Source: NAT127 sp041655035
GTDB lineage: Bacteria > Pseudomonadota > Gammaproteobacteria > Pseudomonadales > Porticoccaceae
Direction of reading: 5' to 3'
NCBI GenBank assembly: GCA_041655035.1
Contig: JBAZCN010000093.1
Location: 1 to 12,972 of the forward strand
DNA: 12,972 bases
Part shown: positions 1-6,637 of the stretch, piece by piece
Position numbering within the stretch: position 1 is the stretch's first letter
Layout: the number at the start of each line of letters is the position of its first letter
Program-made: the position numbers and the translations under genes
Notes under the pieces: generated by a model
Told to the model about the DNA's origin: nothing
The model's input: only the letters and a program-made list of their open reading frames with translations
Databases searched by the model: none

Positions 1-224
1 GGCTGCAAGCCGTTGAGCGCGGCGAGTTGCCGATGATCGATTTCGTAGCGCCAGGCGATGGTATGCAGGGTGTCGCCACGGGAAACGACATGGTGAACGA
101 TCCTGGTGCTCGGCGGCTGTTCCCGCTCCACCACCGGCACCGGCGGCGGCGTCATACAGGCACTGAGCGTCGCCAAAACAATCAGTGGCAGCAGATATCC
201 CGCCCGTTTTACTCCTCTGCGCAA
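1..224 (-). CDS. nlpD: Murein-hydrolase activator NlpD, lipoprotein, N-terminal part only
   Basis: NlpD is an outer-membrane lipoprotein that activates cell-wall amidases during septum splitting; its usual layout is signal peptide, LysM domain, linker, then a degenerate LytM/M23 domain. Only the first ~74 codons are present and the gene runs off the left edge. Reading leftwards, a short basic N-terminus is followed by a hydrophobic stretch ending in LATLSAC, a lipobox with the lipidated Cys at residue 23. A Pro/Val-rich linker follows, then the start of a LysM domain (VSRGDTLHTIAWRYEID...LAALNGL). No ATG fits. The only start codon found between the upstream stop and the signal peptide is TTG at 224, with GAGGGGGAG just before it. 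The gene lies 83 bases downstream of pcm in the same direction, the conserved pcm-nlpD order; rpoS is expected to follow outside the window. The family call is firm from lipobox, LysM and context; the start is less certain. Confidence 0.88.
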   Translation of the reverse strand, partial: MRRGVKRAGYLLPLIVLATLSACMTPPPVPVVEREQPPSTRIVHHVVSRGDTLHTIAWRYEIDHRQLAALNGLQ

Positions 225-249
225 AACTCCCCCTCAACCTTGGCGAACG

Positions 250-277
250 ACAATAGATGATGACGACCGAGCCGCAA
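250..277 (-). promoter_or_regulatory. Weak sigma70-like promoter candidate before nlpD
   Basis: On the minus strand TTGCGG (272-277) is separated by 16 bases from TATTGT (250-255), in the pcm-nlpD spacer. The matches are 3/6 and 4/6 to the sigma70 consensus. In enterobacteria nlpD has promoters of its own, which makes the location plausible, but the match is weak enough to arise by chance. Confidence 0.2.
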
Positions 278-307
278 TGACGAACAGTTCGGGAACCCAC
301 CGCTCTG

Positions 308-979
308 TCACCGCGGCACCCCGCTCAACAGTGGCACGAAGCGCACCCGAGTAATGACGTCTTGTTCAAATTTACCGGACTCTCCGACCCGGGAAATCAG
401 CCGCAGTTCCTGGTCGCCTTCGGGGCCTACCGGAATTACCAGCACCCCGTCCGGCGCCAACTGGCTCAGCAGTTCCTCGGGCACCTGGGCCGGCGCGGCG
501 GTACTGATGATGCCGTCATAGGGCGCGTACTGTTCCAGGCCGACACCACCGTCGGCATGGGAGGTGACGATATTGCGCAAGCCCAGTCGGCGGAAGCGTT
601 CGCGCGCCTTGAGCAGCAGCGGCTTGATGCGCTCCACGGTATACACCTTGGGCACCAGCTGGGCGAGAATCGCGGCCTGGTAGCCGGAGCCGGTGCCCAC
701 TTCGAGAACTTTGCCGCGCGGTCCGCGGGAAAGCAGCAGCTCGGTCATCAGCGCCACGATGTAAGGCTGGGAAATCGTCTGGGAGTAACCGATGGGCAGC
801 GCCGTATCCTCATAGGCACGGTGGGACAGCGCTTCGTCGAGGAAGATATGCCGCGGCATCATCCGAATCACATCCAGGACCTTCTGGTTGCTGATGCCCT
901 GCTCCTGGAGGCGCTGAACCAATCGCTCGCGGGTCCGCTGCGACGTCATGCCTATACCATTCAGATCGGTGGAAGTCAC
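308..979 (-). CDS. pcm: Protein-L-isoaspartate O-methyltransferase
   Basis: Pcm transfers a methyl group from S-adenosylmethionine to isoaspartyl residues in damaged proteins, starting their repair in the cytoplasm. The 223-residue product has the family signature GYSQTISQPYIVALMTELL (residues 64-82) and the SAM-binding motif I VLEVGTGSGYQ (91-101). An acidic residue follows in the next strand (VYTVERIK, 112-119), then DGIISTAAPAQVPEELLSQL (155-174) and the usual RVRFVPLLSG ending. Length is slightly above E. coli Pcm (208) because of a short N-terminal extension. The GTG start at 979 is preferred because AGGGGAG lies a few bases upstream; the ATG at 949 (MTSQRT) matches the E. coli N-terminus better but has no clear ribosome site. 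The gene begins 34 bases after the truD stop, so surE, normally in this gap, is missing. nlpD follows. Confidence 0.96.
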   Translation of the reverse strand: MTSTDLNGIGMTSQRTRERLVQRLQEQGISNQKVLDVIRMMPRHIFLDEALSHRAYEDTALPIGYSQTISQPYIVALMTELLLSRGPRGKVLEVGTGSGYQAAILAQLVPKVYTVERIKPLLLKARERFRRLGLRNIVTSHADGGVGLEQYAPYDGIISTAAPAQVPEELLSQLAPDGVLVIPVGPEGDQELRLISRVGESGKFEQDVITRVRFVPLLSGVPR

Positions 980-1013
980 CCCTCTCCCCTAACATTCCCC
1001 TCATCGGCGGCAA

Positions 1014-2012
1014 CTATACCATAGCCTCGGAAAGGGTCAGCACCGCCGTCTCCCGCAACAGCGCGGTGGCGTAGCAACCGGGCGGCAGACTGAATCCCAG
1101 TACCAGGTCATCGTCCTCCCAGTGCCAGCACAGATCCTCCACCGACAGCGCCAGGGGGCGGCGCTCCTGGCGCAGGCCGCTGTGCTCGAGCGCGTCGCAC
1201 CAGGGCTGCCAGGCCGCGAGCACCGCCGCCTCATACCCAGCCACATCCTCCGCCACCCGCGGGCGGCCCCGGCCCCACAGAGGGCCTTCGGCGTCCTCCT
1301 CCAGCCAGGAGCCATCCAGTACCCGTGCCGCCAGCACCTGGTTGAACAGCCAGGAGCGGGCCGCGGATAGATACAGGCCGCCCTTGTTGCCCTTGAACCG
1401 CGGAGACCTGGCAGCCAGGATGCGTTCCACCTCGCGGAGATTGCCGCCACCGATACCGAAGCGCTGCTCGCCGAAATAATTGGGCACCCCGTGCCGGGCG
1501 ATGCATGCCAGGCGCTCGACAAGTGCGGCGCGATCACCCTCAAAGTCACTCAAGCGAATGACGAAGTGATTGCGGCGGTGGCTGCCCGGTCGCAATTTGC
1601 GGGGATGGCGCCCGGCGGCAAGGATTTCGCAACCTTCCAGCGCCGGCAGTTCCGGTACCGCGCTGCCTCCCGGCAGTTGGACACTGAACCACTGGACTGT
1701 GATCGCATGGCGGTCCTTGAGCCCGGAATAGCCCACCACAGCGGCATCGACAGCGAAATGCTCAGCCAGCAAGCGGGCCACCCAGCGGGTATTCTGGTCC
1801 GTCTTGCGCACCTGCAGGTACAGGTGCTCACCGTCGCCGTCGGGGGCAAAGCCCAACTCTTCATCCACCCGGAAGTGGGCGCTCGAGCGCCGAAAGCCGG
1901 CAGTACCCGGCAACGCCCCGTGGGCGCGCGGGAAATCGAGGTCGAAACCGCCGCTACGCCCCGCTCCCGGTTCGCCTGCCGCCGTCGAATCAGCTGTCGT
2001 CACCTCAGCCAT
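1014..2012 (-). CDS. truD: tRNA pseudouridine(13) synthase TruD
   Basis: TruD isomerises uridine 13 of certain tRNAs to pseudouridine. The product shows the TruD hallmarks: HFRVDEELGF near the N-terminus, GYSGLKDRHAIT containing the catalytic Asp (residue 100 from the start chosen here; E. coli Asp80 in GQKDKHAVT), the NYFGEQRFGIGGGN block, and LSAARSWLFNQVLA. With 332 residues it is close to the E. coli length (349). The ATG at 2012 is chosen because AGAGGTGG lies about 10 bases upstream. The same frame stays open to a GTG at 2060, which would add 16 residues but lacks a usable ribosome site. The ~25 residues before the conserved region are Ala/Gly/Thr-rich and not shared with E. coli. It is divergent from the lipoprotein gene at 2205 and is followed directly by pcm. 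Confidence 0.95.
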   Translation of the reverse strand: MAEVTTADSTAAGEPGAGRSGGFDLDFPRAHGALPGTAGFRRSSAHFRVDEELGFAPDGDGEHLYLQVRKTDQNTRWVARLLAEHFAVDAAVVGYSGLKDRHAITVQWFSVQLPGGSAVPELPALEGCEILAAGRHPRKLRPGSHRRNHFVIRLSDFEGDRAALVERLACIARHGVPNYFGEQRFGIGGGNLREVERILAARSPRFKGNKGGLYLSAARSWLFNQVLAARVLDGSWLEEDAEGPLWGRGRPRVAEDVAGYEAAVLAAWQPWCDALEHSGLRQERRPLALSVEDLCWHWEDDDLVLGFSLPPGCYATALLRETAVLTLSEAMV

Positions 2013-2122
2013 TGCCACATCGCCACCTCTGCTCACTGGAATACCGGTGCGAGGATACACCCTAATCAGCGCCGCTGATCCGGGCCGCGATCGGTTTTCT
2101 TGCCGGGACTCAGACTATTTCT

Positions 2123-2151
2123 TTCAAAGCATTCTGCAAATGCATTATCAT
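2123..2151 (+). promoter_or_regulatory. Candidate promoter of the three-gene ligase cluster
   Basis: TTCAAA (2123-2128, 4/6 to -35) and TATCAT (2146-2151, 4/6 to -10) are 17 bases apart in the AT-rich divergent spacer before the lipoprotein gene. A further -10-like TATAAA lies at 2160-2165 but has no -35 partner at suitable spacing. The unusually AT-rich composition of roughly 2110-2170 against a GC-rich background supports a promoter here, but which hexamers are used is uncertain. Confidence 0.25.
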
Positions 2152-2155
2152 TATG
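2137..2155 (-). promoter_or_regulatory. Fur-box-like operator candidate
   Basis: Read on the minus strand this 19-mer is CATAATGATAATGCATTTG. It matches 13 of 19 positions of the Fur consensus GATAATGATAATCATTATC, including positions 2-12 in an unbroken run. It overlaps the candidate -10 of the plus-strand cluster, the right place for repression. An AT-rich promoter can reach this score by chance, and the third hexamer is poor. Confidence 0.2.
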
Positions 2156-2204
2156 CGCTTATAAAACGGGGGCTCGCTTGCTTTTCAGCCGAAGAATATT
2201 GCTT

Positions 2205-2897
2205 ATGATGATTGGGGCAGCAACCAGACCGCTGAAATTGTGCGGTCTCGTCTTAGTGTTTTCCACCCTCGCGGCCTGTGCCGCCACCTCCGGCGATCGC
2301 AGCGGGGAACCGTCCCGGGAACAGGCGGCGCCGGAACGGGAAGCGGAAAACGACACCCGCTATGACGTGTTCCCCAACGATGTCATCCTCAGCTGTCCGG
2401 AACCCGAACCGGCGCCGGCCTGCCCGCCGCCGAAACCGGTGAAGTGTCCGGTCTGCCCCAAGCCAGAGGCGAGCGGCAAAGTCGACGGCAAGATGATCGT
2501 CGGCGCCGTCGAGAGCGTCCGACTGTCCCCGCCCGACATGACCTACAAAGCGCGTATCGACACCGGGGCCACCGGATCCTCGATCCACGCCAGTGACATC
2601 GTCCGTTTCGAACGGGACGGTGAAAGCTGGGTGCGCTTCAACCTCGAGGCGGCGGAGGGCGAGTCCGTCGCGCTCGAGCGCAAGGTCGTGCGCAGCATCC
2701 GCGTCCGCCAGGCGGAGCTCGAGATCGCGGAGCGGCGCATGGTGGTGCTGATGACCGTGACCCTCGGCTCGCTCTCGCAACAGTTGGAGATGTCCTTGAC
2801 GGACCGCTCCGCAATGGGCTTCCCCGTCCTCATCGGCCGCAACTTCCTTCGCAATAACGCGATCGTCGATGTGAGCCAGGAAATGATCGCCAAATAA
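2205..2897 (+). CDS. Lipoprotein with retropepsin-like 'ATP-dependent zinc protease' domain
   Basis: The 230-residue product belongs to the family labelled putative ATP-dependent zinc protease (Pfam Zn_protease, from memory), now regarded as retropepsin-like aspartic peptidases. A basic, hydrophobic leader ends in a lipobox (STLAAC, Cys25), so the mature protein should be lipid-anchored in the envelope. Residues ~63-88 form a Pro-rich linker with four cysteines (64, 73, 81, 84). The peptidase domain covers ~95-230, with the active-site-like ARIDTGATGSSIHA (catalytic Asp candidate 119) and the conserved LIGRNFL near the C-terminus (208-214). The start at 2205 gives a normal signal peptide; the ATG at 2208 is equivalent. 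The frame remains open upstream to 2100, but that extension would bury the lipobox. Ribosome site is weak (GAAGAA). First gene of a three-gene plus-strand cluster, 10 bases before the next. The substrate is unknown. I recall, unchecked, that homologues in Pseudomonas have been linked to osmotic stress tolerance. Confidence 0.85.
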   Translation: MMIGAATRPLKLCGLVLVFSTLAACAATSGDRSGEPSREQAAPEREAENDTRYDVFPNDVILSCPEPEPAPACPPPKPVKCPVCPKPEASGKVDGKMIVGAVESVRLSPPDMTYKARIDTGATGSSIHASDIVRFERDGESWVRFNLEAAEGESVALERKVVRSIRVRQAELEIAERRMVVLMTVTLGSLSQQLEMSLTDRSAMGFPVLIGRNFLRNNAIVDVSQEMIAK

Positions 2898-2907
2898 CGG
2901 AAACCCT

Positions 2908-4431
2908 ATGTCACCCAAAGGGCAAGTCTACCTTTTCGCCATCCTGTTCATCCTCATCGGTCTGGGTCTGACCATCTATAAATCCACCGTCCTGCAGTTC
3001 CCGTTGCTGCCGGACACCGAACGCAAGGTCTGGGACATCGAAGCCAAAATCACCTTCGACTCGGGCAATACCCCCCTCACCCTCAGCCTTGCTCTGCCTG
3101 CCAAACAGCAGCAGTACCGGATACTGGACGAGGTTTTCGCCTCCTCGGGCTACGGTTTCACCATCGAGGACAACCATCAGCGCCGCGCCATCTGGACCCG
3201 CCGCGAGGCCTCGGGCCCACAGACCCTCTACTACCGGCTCAAGATCACCGATCGCTCCGGCGCCAGGGCCACGCCGATGCTCGATCTGCCGGAAACCGTG
3301 GTCCCGCCCATCTGGACCCCGGCGGAAGAGACCGCCGCGGCGGGGCTGATTCGCACCGCCACCGAGGTGTCCGCCGAGCCCGCGAGCTTTACCCAGCAAT
3401 TGCTGAAAATGATGAACGGCCAGTCCATCTCCCAGGATGCCCAGTTGCTGCTCGAAGCCAGCCGCGGGGATTCCATCGCCCAGATCACCATCAAACTCCT
3501 CAACGCCGCCGATATACCGGCGCGCATGGTGCGGGGCATCTATCTCGAAAACCGCCACTACAACCAGCGCGCCGAAGAGATCATCGAGATCCACGACGGC
3601 AGGCAATGGATATTCTTCGACCCCAAGACTGCGGCCCGGGGGGTACCCGAGAACTTCTTCATGTGGCAGCGAGGCGGCCAGTCGCTGCTCGACATCATCG
3701 GCGGCTACAATTCGCGGGTGAGATTTTCCGTGCTCGGCAATGATATTTCCGCCAAGGCCGTGGCCCTCAAGGAAGCACAGACCGAAGCCACCGCCCTGGT
3801 GGACTTCAATATCTACAGCCTGCCCCTGGACAAGCAGAACATCTTCAAGATGCTGTTGCTGGTGCCCATCGGCGCTCTGGTGGTCGTGATTTTCAGGGTA
3901 CTGATCGGCCTCAAGACGTCCGGCACCTTCATGCCGGTGTTGATCGCCCTGGCGTTCATCCAGACCACCCTGGCCGCCGGCGTGCTGATCCTGGTGAGCC
4001 TGGTGGCCGTCGGCCTGTGGATTCGCTCCTACCTGAGCAAGCTCGACATGCTGATGGTGGCGCGCCTCGCGGCGGTCCTGATCACAGTGGTGATCCTGAT
4101 GGCCGGATTCAGCGTACTGAGCTATAAGCTCGGTCTCGACCAGGTGCTCACCATCACCTTCTTCCCCATGATCATCATCGCCTGGACCATCGAGCGGATG
4201 TCGATCATCTGGGAGGAGGAAGGCCCCCGCGAGGTAGTGACCCAGGGCGGTGGCAGCCTGATCGTGTCGATCATCGCCTACCTGCTGATGACCAATAATT
4301 TCATCGAGCACCTGACCTACAATTTCCCGGAAATCCTGCTGATCGAACTCGGCATCATCATGATCCTCGGCCAGTACACCGGCTACAGGTTGACCGAACT
4401 CAAACGCTTCCGCTTCCTGATCGAGAAATAA
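2908..4431 (+). CDS. Inactive transglutaminase-like membrane protein with C-terminal ~7-helix domain
   Basis: The 507-residue protein has the layout of the 'inactive transglutaminase fused to 7 transmembrane helices' family. There is an N-terminal membrane anchor (residues ~7-24), a ~285-residue soluble region predicted to be periplasmic, then hydrophobic helices from ~312 to ~490 including the conserved-looking GLKTSGTFMPVLIALAF (334-350). The soluble part ends in a transglutaminase fold: IPARMVRGIYLEN (203-215) and IIEIHDGRQWIFFDPKT (225-241). Of the Cys-His-Asp triad only Asp238 remains. By my alignment the Cys position is Ser189 and the His position Glu223, so catalysis is not expected. 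The stop overlaps the next start by one base (TAATG), which suggests translational coupling. A role as inner-membrane scaffold or substrate-binding partner for the neighbouring lipoprotein and ligase is inference. Confidence 0.88.
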   Translation: MSPKGQVYLFAILFILIGLGLTIYKSTVLQFPLLPDTERKVWDIEAKITFDSGNTPLTLSLALPAKQQQYRILDEVFASSGYGFTIEDNHQRRAIWTRREASGPQTLYYRLKITDRSGARATPMLDLPETVVPPIWTPAEETAAAGLIRTATEVSAEPASFTQQLLKMMNGQSISQDAQLLLEASRGDSIAQITIKLLNAADIPARMVRGIYLENRHYNQRAEEIIEIHDGRQWIFFDPKTAARGVPENFFMWQRGGQSLLDIIGGYNSRVRFSVLGNDISAKAVALKEAQTEATALVDFNIYSLPLDKQNIFKMLLLVPIGALVVVIFRVLIGLKTSGTFMPVLIALAFIQTTLAAGVLILVSLVAVGLWIRSYLSKLDMLMVARLAAVLITVVILMAGFSVLSYKLGLDQVLTITFFPMIIIAWTIERMSIIWEEEGPREVVTQGGGSLIVSIIAYLLMTNNFIEHLTYNFPEILLIELGIIMILGQYTGYRLTELKRFRFLIEK

Positions 4432-5390
4432 TGCTCTGGAATACTATCGCCAAGTTCAAGCGAAAGGGCATTCTCGGGATGAATGCCCGCAACGTCGCCT
4501 ATATCGCCCGCTATAACGACCGCCATCGCTACCCGCTGGTGGACGATAAGCTGAAAACCAAGGAAGCGGCCCGCAAGTACAATATCAAGGTGCCGGACCT
4601 CTACGGGGTCATTCGCTATACCGCCGAACTCAAGGCCCTCGGCGATCTGCTCAACCCGCTCACCGGGTTTGCGGTAAAGCCATTGCGCGGCAGCGGCGGC
4701 AAGGGAATCATCATCATCACCGGGCGCGATGGCGACGCCTTCGTCAAGCCCAGTGGCAAGATGATGAGCCTGCGGGACATCCGCCGCGACATTTCCAATA
4801 TCCTCAGCGGCGTCTACAGCCTCGGCGGCCGCCCCGATACAGCGATCATCGAATCGCTGGTTCGCGGCCAGCCCGACATGCTCAAGTACAGTTTCGAGGG
4901 CCTGCCCGACATCCGTGTCATCGTGTTCCGCGGCTTTCCGGTGATGGCGATGATGCGCTGCCCCACCAGCCTCTCGGATGGCAAGGCCAATCTGCATCAG
5001 GGGGCCGTGGGCGTCGGTCTCGACATCTGCACCGGGCGCGCCATCCGCGCCGTGCAACGCAGCACACTGGTGGATCGTCATCCCGACAGCGGTGTCGACT
5101 TCTCCGACCTGGCGATCCCCGACTGGGAAGAAATTCTGCTGCTCGCCGCCAAATGCTACGACATGACCGGCCTCGGCTACATCGGCTGCGACTTCGTGCT
5201 CGACGAAATCCGCGGGCCGATGATTCTCGAACTGAACGCCCGGCCCGGCCTCGCGGTGCAGATTGCCAACGGCATCGGCCTCAAGACCCGCCTCGAAGCC
5301 ATCGAAGCGCTGGAGCACTTCGACCTCCATGCCGAGGAACGCGTCGCCCTGGTCAAGGAAAAATTCGGCAGTCATCCCGAGCGGGGCTGA
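4431..5390 (+). CDS. Alpha-L-glutamate ligase-like ATP-grasp protein
   Basis: The 319-residue product is a RimK-related ATP-grasp ligase of the family annotated as alpha-L-glutamate ligase-like. Members of this superfamily join a carboxylate to an amine through an acyl-phosphate, using ATP. Visible motifs are NARNVAYIARYNDR (residues 18-31), YPLVDDKLKTKEAA (34-47), the nucleotide-binding loop GFAVKPLRGSGGKGI (79-93, Lys83 as ATP-contacting candidate), and the magnesium site in CDFVLDEI (Asp254) and ILELNARPGLAVQIAN (Glu267, Asn269). No signal peptide or membrane helix is evident, so it should act in the cytoplasm or at the inner face of the membrane. Its start overlaps the previous stop by one base. 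Nothing in the sequence identifies the amino acid or acceptor; glutamate is a label inherited from RimK. The gene is convergent with ispF, 69 bases away. Confidence 0.88.
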   Translation: MLWNTIAKFKRKGILGMNARNVAYIARYNDRHRYPLVDDKLKTKEAARKYNIKVPDLYGVIRYTAELKALGDLLNPLTGFAVKPLRGSGGKGIIIITGRDGDAFVKPSGKMMSLRDIRRDISNILSGVYSLGGRPDTAIIESLVRGQPDMLKYSFEGLPDIRVIVFRGFPVMAMMRCPTSLSDGKANLHQGAVGVGLDICTGRAIRAVQRSTLVDRHPDSGVDFSDLAIPDWEEILLLAAKCYDMTGLGYIGCDFVLDEIRGPMILELNARPGLAVQIANGIGLKTRLEAIEALEHFDLHAEERVALVKEKFGSHPERG

Positions 5391-5400
5391 CCATTCCCTG

Positions 5401-5431
5401 CCGCCCGGTTGCCGGCGCCTTTCCCGGGCGG
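5401..5431. terminator. GC-rich hairpin between convergent genes, no T tract
   Basis: CCGCCCGG (5401-5408) and CCGGGCGG (5424-5431) form a perfect 8-bp stem with a 15-base loop, in the 69-base gap between two converging stop codons. A competing pairing is possible between GGCGCC at 5414-5419 and at 5434-5439. The position suits a bidirectional terminator, but neither strand has a run of T after the stem, so intrinsic termination is doubtful. Confidence 0.35.
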
Positions 5432-5459
5432 ACGGCGCCAGGCTGACTGAACTGCAATC

Positions 5460-5939
5460 TCAAGCTGGCTTTTGATCGAGAAGCACCACCGCGTGGCAGG
5501 CTATTCCCTCTTCGCGCCCCTCGAAACCGAGCCTTTCCGTGGTCGTGGCCTTGATATTGATCTGCTCCCGCTGGCAGTCGACGTCGTCGCACAGCAGGGC
5601 AATCATGCTGTCGAGGTGGGGCGCCATTTTCGGCGCCTGGGCCACCAGGGTGATATCGGCGTTGAGCAGCCGCCAGCCCCTGGCCGCCACCAGGTCGAGC
5701 ACCCGGCGCAACAGCACCCGGCTGTCGGCATTTTCATAGGCGCTGTCGGTATCGGGGAAATGCCTGCCGATATCCCCCAGCGCCGCCGCTCCGAGCAGCG
5801 CATCGCAAAGGGCATGGATCAGGACATCGCCATCGGAATGCGCCACCAGGCCGCGCTGGTGGGCAATCCGCACCCCGCCAATCACCACATGGTCGCCAGA
5901 TCCAAAGGCGTGTACATCGTAGCCGTGGCCGATACGCAT
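5460..5939 (-). CDS. ispF: 2-C-methyl-D-erythritol 2,4-cyclodiphosphate synthase
   Basis: IspF cyclises CDP-methylerythritol phosphate to methylerythritol cyclodiphosphate with release of CMP, the fifth step of the non-mevalonate isoprenoid pathway. Its 159 residues equal the E. coli length. The zinc ligands are in place: GYDVH gives Asp8 and His10, and HSDGDVLIH ends in His42. The substrate-binding block IGRHFPDTD and the C-terminal KATTTERLGFEGREEGIACHAV are also typical. The ATG overlaps the ispD stop by one base (TAATG) and has GGAG eight bases upstream, inside ispD. It is the last gene of ftsB-ispD-ispF; in many relatives truD would follow, but here an inverted three-gene cluster lies in between. 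Confidence 0.98.
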   Translation of the reverse strand: MRIGHGYDVHAFGSGDHVVIGGVRIAHQRGLVAHSDGDVLIHALCDALLGAAALGDIGRHFPDTDSAYENADSRVLLRRVLDLVAARGWRLLNADITLVAQAPKMAPHLDSMIALLCDDVDCQREQINIKATTTERLGFEGREEGIACHAVVLLDQKPA

Positions 5940-6637
5940 TAGCCGTTCTCCAACTGCTGATAGGCAATGATCGCCCCGGCGACCACCAGGTCCTCCGGGC
6001 GGGTGATCTTGATATTGTCGCGACGCCCCAGCACCACCCTGGGCACCAGCCCCAGGCGCTCCACCGCCGCAGATTCATCGGTGGGCGCCACCCCGTCGTT
6101 GCGCGCCGCAACGAAAGCCCGGCACAACAGCTCGTAGCGGAACATCTGGGGAGTCATCGCAGCCCACAGATGGCTGCGCTCCTCCGTGCCCTGGATCTGG
6201 CTGTGCTCGACCACACGCTTCAGGGTATCGCTGACCGGGGCGGCGAGGATGCCGCCGACCGGGTCGTCGCCCAGGGTGTCGATCAACTTGCGGATATCAC
6301 CGCCAGCGACGCAGGGCCGGGCGACATCGTGGACCAGCACCCAGTCGTCTCCGCGAGCGCGGCCGGCGAGAGACTCCAGCCCCGCCAGCACGGAAGCGGC
6401 GCGGGTGTCGCCGCCGCTCACCGTACCGATGCGGGGATCACTGCTCACCGGGAGCCGGCGCCAGGTCTCATCCTCGCGGTGCAGCGCCACCACGACCCCC
6501 TCGGGGTCGAGCGCCAACAGCCGTTCGAGACTGATCTCCATCACTGTCCTGCCCGCGATACACCGATATTGCTTGGGGATTTCACCGCCAAAACGGGTGC
6601 CGATCCCGGCCGCCGGCACCACGAACCAGATGGTCAA
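5939..6637 (-). CDS. ispD: 2-C-methyl-D-erythritol 4-phosphate cytidylyltransferase
   Basis: IspD couples methylerythritol 4-phosphate to CTP, the third step of the MEP isoprenoid pathway. The 232-residue product carries the nucleotidyltransferase signature PAAGIGTRFGGEIPKQY (residues 8-24, with Arg15 and Lys22). It also has GGDTRAASV for the base, VLVHDVARP (100-108) with the metal-binding Asp, LWAAMTPQMF (158-167), and NIKITRPEDL (208-217, with Lys210). The start is TTG at 6637, not ATG: it overlaps the ftsB stop in the four bases TTGA and is preceded by GGAGG (6645-6649) with a 7-base spacer, a near-ideal ribosome site. The PxAAGxGxRxG motif begins at residue 8, so no upstream start is needed. 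Coupling with ftsB on one side and ispF on the other is expected. Confidence 0.97.
   Translation of the reverse strand: MTIWFVVPAAGIGTRFGGEIPKQYRCIAGRTVMEISLERLLALDPEGVVVALHREDETWRRLPVSSDPRIGTVSGGDTRAASVLAGLESLAGRARGDDWVLVHDVARPCVAGGDIRKLIDTLGDDPVGGILAAPVSDTLKRVVEHSQIQGTEERSHLWAAMTPQMFRYELLCRAFVAARNDGVAPTDESAAVERLGLVPRVVLGRRDNIKITRPEDLVVAGAIIAYQQLENG

Noticed and set aside
362..1024. A 220-codon plus-strand frame opposite pcm
   Set aside because: Antisense to a complete methyltransferase with all motifs; the translation has no recognisable family.
2100..2204. Upstream extension of the lipoprotein frame to an ATG at 2100
   Set aside because: It would place about 35 residues before the signal peptide and translate the AT-rich promoter region; the start at 2205 gives a normal lipoprotein leader.
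2911..4311. A 466-codon minus-strand frame opposite the transglutaminase-like gene
   Set aside because: Antisense shadow: His/Asp/Gln-rich, no domain, and the plus-strand frame has membrane helices and conserved motifs.
4383..5375. A 330-codon minus-strand frame opposite the ATP-grasp gene
   Set aside because: Antisense shadow of a gene with clear ATP-grasp motifs; no ribosome site or recognisable protein features.
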